NCBI GenBank assembly: GCA_947169975.1
Contig: CAMVRT010000001.1
Span: forward strand, 1 to 64,000
Length of the DNA: 64,000 nt
Source: an uncultured Oscillospiraceae bacterium
GTDB taxonomy: Bacteria > Bacillota > Clostridia > Oscillospirales > Oscillospiraceae
Direction of reading: 5' to 3'
The notes under the pieces were generated by a model that was not told where the DNA came from, made no database searches, and worked only from the letters and a program-made list of their open reading frames with translations. Of this stretch, positions 39,612 to 50,762 are shown in pieces. The stretch's first letter is position 1, and each line of letters starts with the position of its first letter. The position numbers and the translations under genes are program-made.

Positions 39612-39980
39612 TTACTTCTTCTTGTTAGCAATGGTCTTCTTGGGACCCTTGCGGGTACGGGCGTTGGTCTTGCTGCGCTGACCGCGCACGGGCAGACCGC
39701 GGCGATGACGGGTGCCGCGATAGCAGCCGATCTCGGTCAGGCGCTTGATGTCCAGCGCCACCTGACGGCGCAGGTCGCCTTCCACCACGTAACCGTGGTC
39801 AATGGCCTCACGGAGCTTGTTCTCGTCGGCCTCGGTCAGGTCTTTTACGCGGGTGTCGGGGTTGATGCCCGTCTGCGCCAGGATATCCTGAGCGCTCTTT
39901 CTGCCAATACCGTAGATATAGGTCAAACCGATTTCGATTCGCTTATCCTTGGGCAGGTCAATACCGGCAATACGTGCCAT
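39612..39980 (-). CDS. rpsM: 30S ribosomal protein S13
   Basis: Head protein that contacts the P-site tRNA, 122 residues. [53 protein letters not shown] and a Lys-rich tail are present. It follows rpmJ by 25 bp. Confidence 0.99.
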   Translation of the reverse strand: MARIAGIDLPKDKRIEIGLTYIYGIGRKSAQDILAQTGINPDTRVKDLTEADENKLREAIDHGYVVEGDLRRQVALDIKRLTEIGCYRGTRHRRGLPVRGQRSKTNARTRKGPKKTIANKKK

Positions 39981-40005
39981 AATTCAAAGCACCTCCACTT
40001 TCTAC

Positions 40006-40351
<346 letters not shown>

Positions 40352-40352
40352 G

Positions 40353-40637
40353 TTACGATCCCTCCTGGTCTGGATTGTCGCTGCTCCAGGCAGCGATGGC
40401 TCTACGAAGCTCGCTGTTTGTGACTTTTTCGTTGCTTCTGATCTTTTCGGCGGCAGGACTTCCGCTCTCCCCCATCAGCTCCACGTGCTTGCGGCGCTTG
40501 CGCTTGGGGTTCTCCAGTCGTCTCTTCTTGCCGTCGGCCAGCAGGAGGAAGTCACCCTCCGTCGCAAGAACGAAGAAGTAACTTCCCGCATCCCTGCCGG
40601 CGATTGCTTTTACGATGTGTGATTTCGCAATGTCCAT
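40353..40637 (-). CDS. KOW-domain RNA-binding protein
   Basis: A 94-residue protein typical of Firmicutes clusters between map and infA. The N-terminal half is a KOW/L14e-like fold ([29 protein letters not shown]), followed by a very basic [13 protein letters not shown] segment that should bind RNA, and a short C-terminal tail. Separated by 3 bp from map and 1 bp from infA, so tightly coupled. Exact role unknown. Confidence 0.85.
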   Translation of the reverse strand: MDIAKSHIVKAIAGRDAGSYFFVLATEGDFLLLADGKKRRLENPKRKRRKHVELMGESGSPAAEKIRSNEKVTNSELRRAIAAWSSDNPDQEGS

Positions 40638-40640
40638 ATG

Positions 40641-41402
40641 TTACACCAGTGATTTCTCGGGATCCGTCAGGATCTCCGGCTCCCCATCGGTGATGAGAAT
40701 GGTGTTCTCATAGTGGGCGGCGTTTTTCCCGTCAGCGGTTTTCACCGTCCAGCCGTCGCTCATCTGGATGATCGACGCCGTACCGGCGTTCACCATAGGC
40801 TCCACGGCGATGGTCATGCCCCGCAGAAGTCTGGGACCGTGACCGGGCTTGCCGTAGTTAGGAACCTCGGGAGGTTCATGCATTCTGTGGCCGATGCCGT
40901 GACCGACATACTCCCGCACAATGCTGTAGCCGTGACTCTCCGCGTATTCCTGTATGGCGTGGGAGATATCGCTCAGACGATAGCCCTCCCGCGCATACCG
41001 GATGCCCCGGAAAAAGCTCTCCTGGGTCACGCGGATCAGATCCATGGCCTCGTCAGACACCTTGCCGCAGGGGTAGGTGCCCGCGCAGTCGCCGTGGACA
41101 CCGTCGATATAGGCGCCCACGTCCACGCTGACGATATCGCCCTCGCGCAGTACGCGCTTGCCGGGGATGCCGTGGATGATCTCGTCGTTGACGCTGACAC
41201 ATACGCTGGCCGGATAGCCATTGTAGTGCAGGAAGGAGGGAACCGCTCCCTGGGACTGGATGAACTCGAACACTGCTTTGTCAATTTGGTGGGTTGTTAC
41301 GCCGGGTTTTACCATTTCCCGTGCCACAGCACGGGCAGCCGCGGTAATTTTTCCCGCCCGGCGCATCAGTTCGATCTCGTGGTTGGATTTCAGTGTAATC
41401 AT
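40641..41402 (-). CDS. map: Methionine aminopeptidase, type I
   Basis: Removes the initiator Met from new proteins. 253 residues. The metal ligands appear in order: the two Asp of [18 protein letters not shown], His in [16 protein letters not shown], Glu in TIAVEPMVN and Glu in [10 protein letters not shown]. Its ATG overlaps the adk stop by four bases (ATGA), so translation is coupled. Confidence 0.98.
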   Translation of the reverse strand: MITLKSNHEIELMRRAGKITAAARAVAREMVKPGVTTHQIDKAVFEFIQSQGAVPSFLHYNGYPASVCVSVNDEIIHGIPGKRVLREGDIVSVDVGAYIDGVHGDCAGTYPCGKVSDEAMDLIRVTQESFFRGIRYAREGYRLSDISHAIQEYAESHGYSIVREYVGHGIGHRMHEPPEVPNYGKPGHGPRLLRGMTIAVEPMVNAGTASIIQMSDGWTVKTADGKNAAHYENTILITDGEPEILTDPEKSLV

Positions 41403-42037
41403 TGCTCACACCCCAACGCTGCGAGGATCGCCCGGGAGGTCTCGTCCACGCTGGAACGGTCCTCCACGGGTTTCAGAATCCCACGGGCCTCGTAGAAACC
41501 CTTGAGGGGCTCTGTCTCTTTATGATAGACCGCCAGACGATCCAGGACCGTCTCCGGCTTATCATCCTTGCGCTGCACCAGCCTGCCGCCGCAAACATCA
41601 CACACGCCTTCGACCTTGGAGGGAACATTGACGATGTGATAGCTTGCGCCGCAGACCTCGCAGACACGGCGGCCGCTCATTCGCTCGACGATGCGCTCGT
41701 CGGCGATCTCGATGGCCACCACGGCGTCGAACCTGATGCCGGCCGCTTCCAACGCCTCCGCCTGGGCGATCGTGCGGGGCACGCCGTCCAAAATGTAGCC
41801 GTTTTCGCAGTCGGACTCCTGTAAACGCTCGCGAATGATGCCGATGATCACCTCATCGGGCACCAGATGTCCGGCGTCCATGTACGCCTTGGCCTGCAGG
41901 CCGACGGGCGTCTCATTCTTGATGGCGGCACGGAGGATGTTTCCGGTAGAGATGGTGGGAATGCCCAGCTTCTCCTGCAGGATAGCAGCCTGCGTGCCCT
42001 TGCCGGCGCCAGGAGCGCCCAAAAGGATCAGTTTCAT
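41399..42037 (-). CDS. adk: Adenylate kinase (zinc-binding LID form)
   Basis: Balances AMP, ADP and ATP. 212 residues. The P-loop is [10 protein letters not shown] at the N-terminus, with [13 protein letters not shown] in the AMP-binding part. The LID carries CEVCG and CDVCG pairs that should hold zinc, as in many Gram-positive bacteria. It lies between secY and map. Confidence 0.98.
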   Translation of the reverse strand: MKLILLGAPGAGKGTQAAILQEKLGIPTISTGNILRAAIKNETPVGLQAKAYMDAGHLVPDEVIIGIIRERLQESDCENGYILDGVPRTIAQAEALEAAGIRFDAVVAIEIADERIVERMSGRRVCEVCGASYHIVNVPSKVEGVCDVCGGRLVQRKDDKPETVLDRLAVYHKETEPLKGFYEARGILKPVEDRSSVDETSRAILAALGCEQ

Positions 42038-42047
42038 GTTACACCTC

Positions 42048-43334
42048 TTAACCCAGGAACCCCTTATACTGACGCATCAGCATCTGGGATTCCAGAGCCT
42101 GGACGGTCTCCAGAGCCACACCGACAACGATGATGACGGAGGTGCCGCCGATAGCCAGGTTGGGAACGTTCACGGCCTTGCCGATAATGAGAGGCAGAAT
42201 AGCCACAACACCCAGATAGATGGCGCCGAAGAGGGTCACCTTGTTCAACACCTTCCGGATGAAGTCAGCGGTGGGCTTGCCCGGACGGAAGCCGGGGATG
42301 AAGCCGCCGTTCTTCTTCAGGTTGTTGGAGATCTCCACAGGGTTGAACTGGATGGTGGAGTAGAAGTAGCTGAAGCCGATGATCATCAGGAAGTAGATGA
42401 CCATGTACAGGATCGACTTGGAGTCGATGGCCTGCAGCAGACCGTAGCCGAAGGTGCCCTCCTTGGGAGCCGGGAAGAACGCGGCGATGGTGGCGGGCAG
42501 CATGGCGATGGACTGGGCAAAGATGATGGGCAGAACGCCGGACATGTTCACCTTCATGGGAAGGTTGGAGGACTGGCCGCCGTACATCTTGCGGCCCACC
42601 TGACGCTTGGCGTACTGCACGGGGATGCGGCGCTCGGCGCCGTTGACCCAGGTGATCAGAACGATCAGAGCCAACACACCCAGCACGATGAGCAGAGCGG
42701 CCCACCACTTCATCTGGCCGGCGGCCAGATTGGAATAGATCATGGAGACGACGCTGGGCACGCGGCTCAGGATGCCGGCAAACAGGATCATGGAGATGCC
42801 GTTGCCGATACCGAACTCGGTGATCTGCTCGCCCATCCACATGACAAAGGCACTGCCGGCGATGAAGGACACCAGGATGACCAGGAAGACCCAGAAGTTG
42901 GGCTGCACGGTCAAGATGCCGTAGCGCTTCATCAGCTCGTAGTAGCCCCAGCCCTGGAGCACGGCGATGATGATGGTGGCATAACGGGTGATGGACTGGA
43001 TCTTCTTCTTGCCCTCCTCGCCGCCGTCCCGGGCGAGACGCTCCAGGGCGGGGATGGCGATGGTCAGCAGCTGGATGATGATGGAGCTGTTGATGTAGGG
43101 CTGCACGCCCAGGGCAAAGATGGTGGCGTTGGCGAAAGCGCCGCCGGACATGACGTTGTACAGGCCCAGCACCGTGGTGCTGAGGCTATCCAGCGCATTG
43201 CTCAGGAGCGTCGAGTCCACATAGGGGACGGGGATCGCATTGCCGATACGGAAGATCAGCAGGATGAGTGCGGTGAAGATGATCTTCTTGCGCAGCTCGG
43301 GGATACCCCACGCCTTGCGAATCGTCTGGATCAC
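42048..43334 (-). CDS. secY: Preprotein translocase channel SecY
   Basis: The protein-conducting channel, 428 residues with ten membrane helices. The start [27 protein letters not shown], the plug region after [26 protein letters not shown] and the cytoplasmic [25 protein letters not shown] loop are all as expected. The start codon is GTG, directly after the rplO stop, with GAGGTGAT inside the rplO end as ribosome site. Confidence 0.99.
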   Translation of the reverse strand: MIQTIRKAWGIPELRKKIIFTALILLIFRIGNAIPVPYVDSTLLSNALDSLSTTVLGLYNVMSGGAFANATIFALGVQPYINSSIIIQLLTIAIPALERLARDGGEEGKKKIQSITRYATIIIAVLQGWGYYELMKRYGILTVQPNFWVFLVILVSFIAGSAFVMWMGEQITEFGIGNGISMILFAGILSRVPSVVSMIYSNLAAGQMKWWAALLIVLGVLALIVLITWVNGAERRIPVQYAKRQVGRKMYGGQSSNLPMKVNMSGVLPIIFAQSIAMLPATIAAFFPAPKEGTFGYGLLQAIDSKSILYMVIYFLMIIGFSYFYSTIQFNPVEISNNLKKNGGFIPGFRPGKPTADFIRKVLNKVTLFGAIYLGVVAILPLIIGKAVNVPNLAIGGTSVIIVVGVALETVQALESQMLMRQYKGFLG

Positions 43335-43775
43335 TTAGATCACCTCAGCCTTTCCACCGGCCGCCTCGATCGCTTCCTTGGCAGCCTGGGAAAAAGCATT
43401 GGCTTGTACGGTCACCTTCTTGGTCACGTTGCCGTTGCCAAGAACCTTGTAGCCGTACTCACACTTGCTGAGGATCCCCTTGGCAAGCAGAGCGTCCGCG
43501 GTGACAATTTCGCCGTCCTCAAACAGATTGAGGGCACTCAGGTTGATGATTTCCAGGGGCTTTGCAAAGATATTGTTGAAACCGCGCTTGGGGATGCGGC
43601 GGGCCAGAGGCATCTGACCGCCTTCAAAGCCGACGCGGGTGCCGCCGCCGGAGCGGGCCTTCTGGCCCTTGTGACCGCGGCCGGCGGTCTTGCCGTTACC
43701 GGAGCCGGCGCCCCGGCCCTTGCGATAGGCTTCCTTGGTGGAGCCGGCGGCGGGAGACAGTTTGTTCAGTTCCAT
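43335..43775 (-). CDS. rplO: 50S ribosomal protein L15
   Basis: 146 residues. [41 protein letters not shown] is the glycine-rich N-terminal extension, followed by [17 protein letters not shown]. Its stop abuts the GTG start of secY, implying coupled translation. Confidence 0.99.
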   Translation of the reverse strand: MELNKLSPAAGSTKEAYRKGRGAGSGNGKTAGRGHKGQKARSGGGTRVGFEGGQMPLARRIPKRGFNNIFAKPLEIINLSALNLFEDGEIVTADALLAKGILSKCEYGYKVLGNGNVTKKVTVQANAFSQAAKEAIEAAGGKAEVI

Positions 43776-43789
43776 TCTCTCGCACCTCC

Positions 43790-43972
43790 TTATTCAGCTT
43801 CGGTGACCTGCAGCAGGTAACCGATCTTGGCGATCTTGCCGCGGGTCTGGTCGTTATCGGGCTGCACCGTGGTGTCACCGATCTTGCGCAGACCCAGGGA
43901 GTGGGCAGTGGCAATGTGCTTATCCAGTCTGCCGTTGAGGCTCTTGACGAGCTTGATATTCAGATTAGCCAT
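43790..43972 (-). CDS. rpmD: 50S ribosomal protein L30
   Basis: 60 residues: [41 protein letters not shown]. The single L30 fold is complete. It sits between rpsE and rplO with gaps of 12 and 14 bp. Confidence 0.97.
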   Translation of the reverse strand: MANLNIKLVKSLNGRLDKHIATAHSLGLRKIGDTTVQPDNDQTRGKIAKIGYLLQVTEAE

Positions 43973-43984
43973 GTTCGCTCCTCC

Positions 43985-44485
43985 TTAGCCCACGATCTCT
44001 TCCGTGGCCTTGCCGCGGATGCGGGCGACCTCTTCCGGCGTACGCAGGGCCTTCAGGCCCTCGAAGGTAGCGGCCACCACGTTGACAGCGGTGTTGGAGC
44101 GCAGGCACTTGGTACGAATATCCTTGATGCCGGCAGCCTCCATGATGATACGCACCGGACCGCCGGCGATAACGCCGGTACCGGGAGCGGCGGGCTTCAT
44201 CAGCACGCGGCCTGCGCCTGCCTCACCGATCACCTCGTGGGGGATGGTGCTGCCGGACAGGGAGACGTTGATCATATTCTTCTTGGCATCCTCGATGCCC
44301 TTGCGGATGGCCTCGGGCACCTCGGCGGCCTTACCCAGGCCAAAGCCGACCTTGCCCTTGCCGTCGCCGACGACCATCAGAGCGGAGAACTTCATGACAC
44401 GACCGCCCTTGACCGTCTTGGACACGCGGTTCGTGGCAACGACCTTCTCGATATACTCGCTGGGTTCTCTTTCAAATCTTGCCAT
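43985..44485 (-). CDS. rpsE: 30S ribosomal protein S5
   Basis: S5 helps decoding accuracy. The track ORF runs 51 codons too far into rplR; ATG 44485 follows AGGAGG and gives the standard 166 residues starting [45 protein letters not shown] and the closing S5 C-domain are intact. Confidence 0.98.
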   Translation of the reverse strand: MARFEREPSEYIEKVVATNRVSKTVKGGRVMKFSALMVVGDGKGKVGFGLGKAAEVPEAIRKGIEDAKKNMINVSLSGSTIPHEVIGEAGAGRVLMKPAAPGTGVIAGGPVRIIMEAAGIKDIRTKCLRSNTAVNVVAATFEGLKALRTPEEVARIRGKATEEIVG

Positions 44486-44504
44486 TGTCAGTGTTCCTCC
44501 TCTC

Positions 44505-44864
44505 TTAGAATTCCAGGCCGCCCTCACGGGCGCCCTCGGCCAGTTCAGCGACACGGCCGTGATACAGGTAACCGCCGCGGTCAAACACGACCTTGTCGAT
44601 ACCCTTGGCCTTGCAGCGCTCGGCCACCAGCTTGCCAACAGCGCGGGCAGCGGTCTTGTTGCCGCCGTTGCCCTCGATCTCCTTGTCCAGGGAGGAGGCA
44701 GCCACCAGCGTGTTGCCGGCGGTGTCGTCGATGACCTGGGCGTAGATGTTCTTCTCGCTGCGGAACACGTTCAGACGGGGACGCTCGGGAGTGCCGAACA
44801 CCTTGGAGCGGACTCTCTTATGGCGCTTCAGACGCTGCGCGTTGGTATTGGGTCTTTTAATCAT
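44505..44864 (-). CDS. rplR: 50S ribosomal protein L18
   Basis: Binds 5S rRNA. 119 residues: [42 protein letters not shown] and [28 protein letters not shown]. Standard place between rplF and rpsE. Confidence 0.99.
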   Translation of the reverse strand: MIKRPNTNAQRLKRHKRVRSKVFGTPERPRLNVFRSEKNIYAQVIDDTAGNTLVAASSLDKEIEGNGGNKTAARAVGKLVAERCKAKGIDKVVFDRGGYLYHGRVAELAEGAREGGLEF

Positions 44865-44878
44865 ATCGGCACACCTCC

Positions 44879-45424
44879 TTACTTCTTGGCGCCGGTCTTA
44901 CCGACCTTGCGGCGGATGACCTCATCGACATACTTGATGCCCTTGCCCTTGTAGGGCTCGGGAGGACGCTTCTCGCGGACTTCCGCCGCGAACTGGCCCA
45001 CCTTCTGCTTGTCGCAGCCGGAGATCACGATCTTGTTGGGAGCGGGGACGTCAATGGTGATGCCCTCGATCTCAGGCATAATGACCTGATGGGAATAACC
45101 CAGGTTCATGACCAGGTTCTTACCCTCTTTGGCGGCGCGGTAACCGACGCCGTTGATCTCCAGCTCCTTCTTGAAGGTCTCGTTGACGCCGACAACCATG
45201 TTGTGCAGCATGGCGCGGGTCATACCGTGCAGAGCGCAGTGAGCCTTGTCATCGGAGGGGCGCTTGACATGGATGACGTTGCCGTCCTTCTCCAGGATCA
45301 TCTCCGGATGCAGGGCCTGGGTCAGGGTGCCCTTGGGACCCTTGACGGTGACAACGTTGTTCTCCCCGATGGTGACTTCCACACCGGCGGGGACGGTAAT
45401 GGGCATTCTACCAATTCTAGACAT
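44879..45424 (-). CDS. rplF: 50S ribosomal protein L6
   Basis: 181 residues at the base of the L7/L12 stalk. [22 protein letters not shown], then [23 protein letters not shown], and the C-terminal [25 protein letters not shown] that contacts 23S rRNA. It follows rpsH by 15 bp. Confidence 0.99.
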   Translation of the reverse strand: MSRIGRMPITVPAGVEVTIGENNVVTVKGPKGTLTQALHPEMILEKDGNVIHVKRPSDDKAHCALHGMTRAMLHNMVVGVNETFKKELEINGVGYRAAKEGKNLVMNLGYSHQVIMPEIEGITIDVPAPNKIVISGCDKQKVGQFAAEVREKRPPEPYKGKGIKYVDEVIRRKVGKTGAKK

Positions 45425-45439
45425 TGTTCAAATACCTCC

Positions 45440-45838
45440 TTACCAAATGAAAGCCAGGACTTCGCCGCCGACGTGAGCTGCGCGGGCAGCCTTGTCGGTC
45501 ATGACGCCCTTGGAAGTGGAAACGATGGCGATACCCAGACCGCGAAGCACGCGGGGGAGCTCATCGGCGCCCACGTAAACACGCAGGCCGGGCTTGGACA
45601 CGCGGCGCAGGCCGGAGATGACCTGCTGCTTGCCGGCATTGTACTTCAGGGTGATGCGGATGATACCCTGGGTGCCGTCGTCCACGATCTGGAAGGCCTT
45701 GATGTAGCCCTCGTCCAGCAGGATCTGAGCAATGCTCTTCTTCATGTTGGAGGCGGGAACGTCAACGGTCTCATGCTTGGCATTGTTGGCGTTGCGGATA
45801 CGGGTCAGCATATCGGCAACAGGATCGGTGATGTGCAT
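45440..45838 (-). CDS. rpsH: 30S ribosomal protein S8
   Basis: 132 residues. [22 protein letters not shown], then [29 protein letters not shown], and the closing [10 protein letters not shown]8 represses its own operon in some bacteria by binding mRNA. Here the gene is preceded by an unusual 186-bp gap with a long hairpin, described separately. Confidence 0.98.
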   Translation of the reverse strand: MHITDPVADMLTRIRNANNAKHETVDVPASNMKKSIAQILLDEGYIKAFQIVDDGTQGIIRITLKYNAGKQQVISGLRRVSKPGLRVYVGADELPRVLRGLGIAIVSTSKGVMTDKAARAAHVGGEVLAFIW

Positions 45839-45891
45839 AATGTTATCCTCCTATTTTTAGAGTTACAGGCCTTGGCCTGTTCAGGCAGCGA

Positions 45892-45950
45892 GGTATCACG
45901 AATAATTTAGTCCGCCGTTCCGGGGGAACGATGTTTAATTATCCGTGACC
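45892..45950 (-). promoter_or_regulatory. Long conserved-looking hairpin in the rpsZ-rpsH gap
   Basis: The gap is 186 bp where neighbours are 1-25 bp apart. It holds a nested hairpin: outer arms GGT-CACG-ATAATT pair with AATTAT-CGTG-ACC, with a small bulge and mismatches, and an inner CGTTCC-GGG-GGAACG stem. Two further stems, AAGAGGG/CCCTCTT near 45970-45988 and AGGCC/GGCCT near 45867-45878, flank it. It has no T tract, so it is not a plain terminator. A ribosomal protein binding leader for rpsH is the likely reading. Confidence 0.55.
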
Positions 45951-46024
45951 TTTCGCCATCCTTTATCACCAAGAGGGTGCCCCCTCTTCGGTACGGTTAC
46001 GATTGCCCCTGCGGGGCGGGTGGT

Positions 46025-46210
46025 TTACCAGGAAGCCTTACGGACACCGGGGATCTCGCCCTTGTAAGCCAGGTTCCGGAAGCAGATACGGCAGACGCCG
46101 TAGTCACGCAGATAGGCGTGAGGACGGCCGCAGATCTTGCAGCGGTTGTACTTACGGGTGGAGAACTTCGCGGGAGCCTTCTGCTTCAGCTTCATAGACA
46201 GCTTTGCCAT
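46025..46210 (-). CDS. rpsZ: 30S ribosomal protein S14, zinc-binding type Z
   Basis: 61 residues: [21 protein letters not shown], then [22 protein letters not shown] with four zinc cysteines (C24, C27, C40, C43) and the closing [15 protein letters not shown]. The short zinc form is usual in Firmicutes. Follows rplE by 16 bp. Confidence 0.97.
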   Translation of the reverse strand: MAKLSMKLKQKAPAKFSTRKYNRCKICGRPHAYLRDYGVCRICFRNLAYKGEIPGVRKASW

Positions 46211-46226
46211 GTTCGTCTCCTCCTAA

Positions 46227-46766
46227 TCAGCGTTCAAAGGGAGCGCCGACCAGGGTCAGCAGCTCACGGGCTTCTTCATCGGACTGAGCGGTGGTGCAGA
46301 TGACGATATCCATGCCGCGGATCTTGTCGATCTTGTCGTACTCGATCTCGGGGAAGATCAGCTGCTCCTTGACGCCCAGAGCATAGTTGCCGCGGCCGTC
46401 GAAGGCGTTGGCGCTGATGCCGCGGAAGTCGCGGACACGGGGCAGAGCCACGTTGAACAGACGATCCAGGAACTCCCACATCTTGTCGCCGCGCAGCGTC
46501 ACCTTGGCGCCGACGGGCATGCCCTCACGCAGCTTGAAGTTAGCCACGGACTTCTTGGCGATGGTGATGATGGCCTTCTGGCCGGTGATGGCGCTCAGGT
46601 CTTTCACCACGGCGTCCAGAACCTTGGGATTCTCACGGGCCTCACCGCAGCCCACGTTCACGACGACCTTGTCGATCTTGGGGATCTGCATGGTGGACTT
46701 GTAACCGAACTTCTTGAAGAGAGCGGGAGCCACTTCCTCAGTGTACTTAACTTTCAGACGTGCCAT
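46227..46766 (-). CDS. rplE: 50S ribosomal protein L5
   Basis: Binds 5S rRNA and the P-site tRNA. 179 residues: [34 protein letters not shown], then [34 protein letters not shown] and [19 protein letters not shown]. Standard place after rplX. Confidence 0.99.
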   Translation of the reverse strand: MARLKVKYTEEVAPALFKKFGYKSTMQIPKIDKVVVNVGCGEARENPKVLDAVVKDLSAITGQKAIITIAKKSVANFKLREGMPVGAKVTLRGDKMWEFLDRLFNVALPRVRDFRGISANAFDGRGNYALGVKEQLIFPEIEYDKIDKIRGMDIVICTTAQSDEEARELLTLVGAPFER

Positions 46767-46785
46767 TTTTCACGACTCTCCTTTC

Positions 46786-47100
46786 TCAAAGCTCGGCGCC
46801 GCAGTGCTTGCACACGCGGACCTTCTTGCCGTCCTTGATCTCCATGGCGACGCGGGTGCCCTTGTCGCACTTGGGGCAGACGACCTGGACCTTGCTGGCG
46901 TACAGAGGAGCCTCGCGCTTGGCGATGCCGCCCTCTTCGCCCTGACGGCGGGGCTTGATGTGGCAGGTGACCATGTTGAGGCCTTCCACAACGACCTTGC
47001 GCTCGCTGGGGATGGTGCCCAGCACCTTGCCGGTCTTGCCCTTGTCCTTGCCGGACAGAACGACGACCTTGTCGTTCTTCTTGATTTTCAGACTATTCAT
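46786..47100 (-). CDS. rplX: 50S ribosomal protein L24
   Basis: 104 residues. A KOW domain with IKKNDKVVVLSGKDKGKTGKVL at the start, and a C-terminal zinc-ribbon-like pair, CPKCD and CKHCG, as in many Firmicutes L24 proteins. L24 starts 50S assembly. Lies between rplN and rplE. Confidence 0.98.
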   Translation of the reverse strand: MNSLKIKKNDKVVVLSGKDKGKTGKVLGTIPSERKVVVEGLNMVTCHIKPRRQGEEGGIAKREAPLYASKVQVVCPKCDKGTRVAMEIKDGKKVRVCKHCGAEL

Positions 47101-47113
47101 TCTCCGGACCTCC

Positions 47114-47482
47114 TCAAATTACTTCGGGAGCCAGGGACAGGATCTTCATGTAATCCTTGTCGCGCAGCTCGCGAGCAACCGGCCCAAAGATACGGGTACC
47201 TCTGGGGTTCTTGTCGTCCTTGATCAGGACGGCGGCATTGTCGTCAAAACGGACGTAGGTGCCGTCGGCACGACGGACGCCCTTGGCGGAGCGGACGATA
47301 ACGGCCTTGACGACCTCGCCCTTCTTCACCTGACCGCCGGGAGTGCTCTTGCGCACGGAAGCGACGATCACATCGCCGATGTTGCCGTACTTGCGCTTGG
47401 AGCCGCCCAGAACACGGATGCACTTGATCTCCTTGGCGCCGGTATTATCGGCAACCTTCAGATAAGATTCTTGCTGGATCAT
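47114..47482 (-). CDS. rplN: 50S ribosomal protein L14
   Basis: 122 residues: [37 protein letters not shown], then [20 protein letters not shown] and [15 protein letters not shown]. Complete and typical. L14 forms part of the interface with the 30S subunit. Confidence 0.99.
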   Translation of the reverse strand: MIQQESYLKVADNTGAKEIKCIRVLGGSKRKYGNIGDVIVASVRKSTPGGQVKKGEVVKAVIVRSAKGVRRADGTYVRFDDNAAVLIKDDKNPRGTRIFGPVARELRDKDYMKILSLAPEVI

Positions 47483-47496
47483 ACGTCGGCACCTCC

Positions 47497-47760
47497 TTAC
47501 TTAGCCTTCTCGATGATCTCAACCACGCGCCAACGCTTGTCCTTGGACAGGGGGCGGGTCTCCATCACCTTCACAACGTCGCCGACACCGCAGGTATTGT
47601 TCTCGTCATGGGCCTTCAGCTTGTAGGTGCGGCCGACGATCTTCTTATACAGGGGGTGAGCGACACGGTCCTCGATAGCAACGACCACGGTCTTATCCAT
47701 CTTGTCGGAGATAACCTTACCGACGCGGGTCTTGCGGGAGGAAACTCTCTTCTCTTCCAT
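47497..47760 (-). CDS. rpsQ: 30S ribosomal protein S17
   Basis: The track ORF begins 17 codons early; ATG 47760 follows AAAGGAGGAG and gives 87 residues starting [31 protein letters not shown]. An OB-fold 16S rRNA binder. It starts one base after the rpmC stop, so the two are tightly linked. Confidence 0.98.
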   Translation of the reverse strand: MEEKRVSSRKTRVGKVISDKMDKTVVVAIEDRVAHPLYKKIVGRTYKLKAHDENNTCGVGDVVKVMETRPLSKDKRWRVVEIIEKAK

Positions 47761-47761
47761 G

Positions 47762-47953
47762 TTACTTCTCCTCCTTTTCACGGATAACGGTCTTGACGCG
47801 GGCGATATCACGCTTGGTCTCGGCGATCTTGAGAGGATTGTCCAGCTGATTGGTGGCGTGCTGCATACGCAGGAAGAACAGATCCTTCTTCAGGGAGGCG
47901 AGCTTTTCGTTGAGCTGCTCGACGCTCATTGCACGTACTTCAGTTGCCTTCAT
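47762..47953 (-). CDS. rpmC: 50S ribosomal protein L29
   Basis: Two-helix protein at the tunnel exit. The track uses a GTG at 47962 that overlaps rplP; ATG 47953 has AGGTGA upstream and starts [31 protein letters not shown], giving 63 residues. Either start yields a working protein. Confidence 0.95.
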   Translation of the reverse strand: MKATEVRAMSVEQLNEKLASLKKDLFFLRMQHATNQLDNPLKIAETKRDIARVKTVIREKEEK

Positions 47954-47954
47954 C

Positions 47955-48389
47955 TCATTCACCTACTTCCTCAGCGGTGAGCTCCTCGCGCTTGACGATC
48001 TTGGTCTTGATGGGCAGCTTGTGGCTGGCCAGACGCAGAGCCTCGCGAGAGATCTCTTCGGAAACGCCGGCGATCTCAAACATGACACGGCCGGGCTTAA
48101 CAACGGCGACCCAGTACTCGGGGGAACCCTTACCGGAACCCATACGGGTCTCAGCGGGCTTCTCGGTGACGGGCTTATCGGGGAAGATCTTGATCCAAAC
48201 CTGACCGCCGCGCTTGGTATAGCGGGTCATGGCGATACGGGCGGCTTCGATCTGGTTGCTGGTGATCCAAGCAGGCTCACAAGCGACGAGGCCGTATTCA
48301 CCGTAGGTAACGGTGTTGCCTCTCATGGCCTTACCGGTGAGGCGGCCACGGTGTACTCTGCGGTACTTGACTCTCTTGGGCAGAAGCAT
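47955..48389 (-). CDS. rplP: 50S ribosomal protein L16
   Basis: 144 residues: [25 protein letters not shown], then [40 protein letters not shown] and [24 protein letters not shown]. Its ATG shares a base with the rpsC stop (TAATG). Confidence 0.99.
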   Translation of the reverse strand: MLLPKRVKYRRVHRGRLTGKAMRGNTVTYGEYGLVACEPAWITSNQIEAARIAMTRYTKRGGQVWIKIFPDKPVTEKPAETRMGSGKGSPEYWVAVVKPGRVMFEIAGVSEEISREALRLASHKLPIKTKIVKREELTAEEVGE

Positions 48390-49261
48390 TACTGAGCGCC
48401 TCCTTCTTTCTTTTCTGCGGGCTTGCGGAAGCCACCCTCAGGACGCTGACCGCGGTTGTCGCGGTTGAAGCCGCCTTCACGGCGCTGGCCGTCGCGGTTG
48501 AAACCGCCCTCGCGGCGCTGACCGTCGCGGTTGAAGCCGCCACGGCGATCGCCGTCACGGCGGCCGCGGCGCTCACGGCGCTCCTGATAGGGCTTGCTGG
48601 TATCCAGGGTGCGGGGAGTGGTGCGCAGGGTCTGGGTCAGGATCTCGCCCTTGTAGATCCACACCTTCACGCCGATGCGGCCGAAGGTGGTAGCAGCCTC
48701 GGCGAAGCCGTAGTCGATGTCGGCGCGCAGGGTCTGCAGGGGGATGGTACCCTCGTGATAGTGCTCGGTACCGGCGATCTCGCGGCCGCCCAGACGACCA
48801 TTGCAGTTGCACTTGATGCCCTTGGCGCCGGCGCGCATGGCGCGGCCCATGGCATTCTTCATGGCGCGGCGGTGAGAAATACGCTTCTCGATCTGAGCGG
48901 CGATGTTCTCGGCCACCAGCTGAGCGTCCATATCGGGGTTGCGGACCTCGACGATGTTCAGCTTCACGGTCTTGCCGATCAGCTTCTCAACGCTCTTGCG
49001 GTACTCCTCCACCTGCTCGCCGCCCTTGCCGATGACCACACCGGGACGGGCAACATGCAGATAGATGGTCACAGCCTCGCTGCTGCGCTCGATCTCCACC
49101 TTGGAGACACCGGCGGCAAACAGGAGCTTCTTCAGGTACTGACGGATCTTGTGGTCCTCGACCAGCAGATCGCCGACCTTCTCATTGCTGGCATACCAAC
49201 GGGAATCCCAGTCTTTGATGACGCCCACGCGCATGCCGTGGGGATTAACTTTCTGTCCCAT
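48389..49261 (-). CDS. rpsC: 30S ribosomal protein S3 with Arg/Gly-rich tail
   Basis: 290 residues against about 220 for most S3 proteins. The core is normal: [24 protein letters not shown], the KH domain with [19 protein letters not shown], and [25 protein letters not shown]. After about residue 215 an added tail is built from [11 protein letters not shown] repeats and ends [13 protein letters not shown]. The tail is basic and Gly-rich, as in proteins that bind RNA. S3 forms the mRNA entry channel. Confidence 0.98.
   Translation of the reverse strand: MGQKVNPHGMRVGVIKDWDSRWYASNEKVGDLLVEDHKIRQYLKKLLFAAGVSKVEIERSSEAVTIYLHVARPGVVIGKGGEQVEEYRKSVEKLIGKTVKLNIVEVRNPDMDAQLVAENIAAQIEKRISHRRAMKNAMGRAMRAGAKGIKCNCNGRLGGREIAGTEHYHEGTIPLQTLRADIDYGFAEAATTFGRIGVKVWIYKGEILTQTLRTTPRTLDTSKPYQERRERRGRRDGDRRGGFNRDGQRREGGFNRDGQRREGGFNRDNRGQRPEGGFRKPAEKKEGGAQ
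48431..48541 (-). repeat. Tandem 33-bp repeats coding the S3 tail
   Basis: Two copies of a [11 protein letters not shown]-coding unit and one longer copy ([13 protein letters not shown]) follow each other, with about 90 percent identity between the first two units at DNA level. Such tandem coding repeats can change copy number by slippage. Confidence 0.8.
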
Positions 49262-49278
49262 AAAACTGTCTCCTCCCT

Positions 49279-49623
49279 TTAGTCTCTCTCAGCGACGGCC
49301 AGCGTCACGTGAGAGGTTCTCTTGTTGATGCGATAGGCGCGGCCCTGAGCGCGGGGCATCATGCGCTTCAGGATGGGACCGGCGGTGGCGTACACCTGGG
49401 TGACCACCAGCTTGTCGGCGTCCATGTGGAAGTTGTTTTCCGCATTGGCGCAGGCGCTCTTCAGGAGCTTCATCAGAGGCTCAGAGGCAGCCTTGGGGGT
49501 CTGCATCAGGATGGCCATGGCGGTCTTGGTGTCCTTGCCGCGGATCAGGTCGCACACGATCTGGACCTTACGGGGAGAGATGCGGACGTATCTCAGATAA
49601 GCTTTAGCTTCCATGTTCGGCAT
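49279..49623 (-). CDS. rplV: 50S ribosomal protein L22
   Basis: 114 residues: [33 protein letters not shown] (position 4 on), then [47 protein letters not shown]. The tunnel loop looks normal. It lies between rpsS and rpsC. Confidence 0.99.
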   Translation of the reverse strand: MPNMEAKAYLRYVRISPRKVQIVCDLIRGKDTKTAMAILMQTPKAASEPLMKLLKSACANAENNFHMDADKLVVTQVYATAGPILKRMMPRAQGRAYRINKRTSHVTLAVAERD

Positions 49624-49628
49624 CCTCC

Positions 49629-49892
49629 TTACTTAGACTTGGCGTGGCCGCGGAAGGTGCGGGTGGGAGCGAACTCACCCAGCTTGTGGCCGACCATATC
49701 CTCCTGGATATAGACGGGCACGTGACGGCGGCCGTCGTGGACTGCGATGGTGTGGCCGACGAAGGCGGGGAAGATGGTGGAGCTGCGGCTCCAGGTCTTC
49801 AGCACGTTCTTCTCGCCGGTCTTGTTCATTTCTTCAACCCGCTTCATGAGCTCAGGGGCAACATACGGGCCTTTTTTGATAGATCTGCTCAT
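49629..49892 (-). CDS. rpsS: 30S ribosomal protein S19
   Basis: 87 residues: [23 protein letters not shown], then [30 protein letters not shown] and [17 protein letters not shown]. Slightly shorter at the C-terminus than average, as in other Firmicutes. Confidence 0.99.
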   Translation of the reverse strand: MSRSIKKGPYVAPELMKRVEEMNKTGEKNVLKTWSRSSTIFPAFVGHTIAVHDGRRHVPVYIQEDMVGHKLGEFAPTRTFRGHAKSK

Positions 49893-49907
49893 ATTAACTT
49901 GCCTCCT

Positions 49908-50744
49908 TTACTTCACATTGCGACGCTTGACAATGAACTTGTCGGTGGGATTCTTCTTGCTGCGGGTCTTGTAACCCAGAGCGGGCTTGCCCCAGGGAGT
50001 GACAGGGCCGGGACGGCCGACGGGGGACTTGCCCTCACCACCGCCGTGGGGGTGGTCGTTGGGGTTCATGACGGAGCCGCGCACGGTGGGACGCCAACCC
50101 ATGTGGCGCTTGCGGCCGGCCTTACCGATCTGGATGTTCTCGTGCTCCAGGTTGCCCACCTGACCGATGCAGGCGGTGCAGTTGGTGCGGATGATGCGCA
50201 CCTCGCCGGAAGGCATACGGATCTGGGCGTTCTCGCCCTCCTTGGCCATCAGCTGGGCATAGGCACCGGCGCTGCGGACCAGCTGGGCGCCCTTGCCGGG
50301 GTGCATCTCGATGTTGTGGATCACAGTACCAACGGGGATGTTGGCGATGGGCAGGCAGTTGCCGGGCTTGATGTCGGCAGCAGCGGAGGACAGGATCTTG
50401 TCGCCCACATTCAGGCCCACAGGGGCGATGATGTAGCGCTTCTCGCCATCCTCATACTGCACCAGCGCGATGTTGGCGCTGCGGTTGGGGTCGTACTCCA
50501 TGCGGACGACAGTGGCTTCCATATCCATCTTGTCGCGCTTGAAGTCGATGATGCGGTACTTCCGCTTCTCGCCGCCGCCGCGATGACGGACGGTGATGTG
50601 ACCGTAGCTGTTGCGACCAGCGTTCTTCTTCAGGATCTCGGTCAGGCCGGACTCGGGCTTGGCGTGCTTGTCGATGCCGTCGAAGCCGGAGACGGTCATG
50701 TGCCGGCGGGAAGGTGTGGTCGGCTTATAGGACTTAATAGACAT
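49908..50744 (-). CDS. rplB: 50S ribosomal protein L2
   Basis: 278 residues, near the peptidyl transferase centre. [50 protein letters not shown] and the [27 protein letters not shown] loop with the conserved His are intact. It follows rplW by 18 bp. Confidence 0.99.
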   Translation of the reverse strand: MSIKSYKPTTPSRRHMTVSGFDGIDKHAKPESGLTEILKKNAGRNSYGHITVRHRGGGEKRKYRIIDFKRDKMDMEATVVRMEYDPNRSANIALVQYEDGEKRYIIAPVGLNVGDKILSSAAADIKPGNCLPIANIPVGTVIHNIEMHPGKGAQLVRSAGAYAQLMAKEGENAQIRMPSGEVRIIRTNCTACIGQVGNLEHENIQIGKAGRKRHMGWRPTVRGSVMNPNDHPHGGGEGKSPVGRPGPVTPWGKPALGYKTRSKKNPTDKFIVKRRNVK

Positions 50745-50762
50745 TTCTTATACTCCTCCCTC

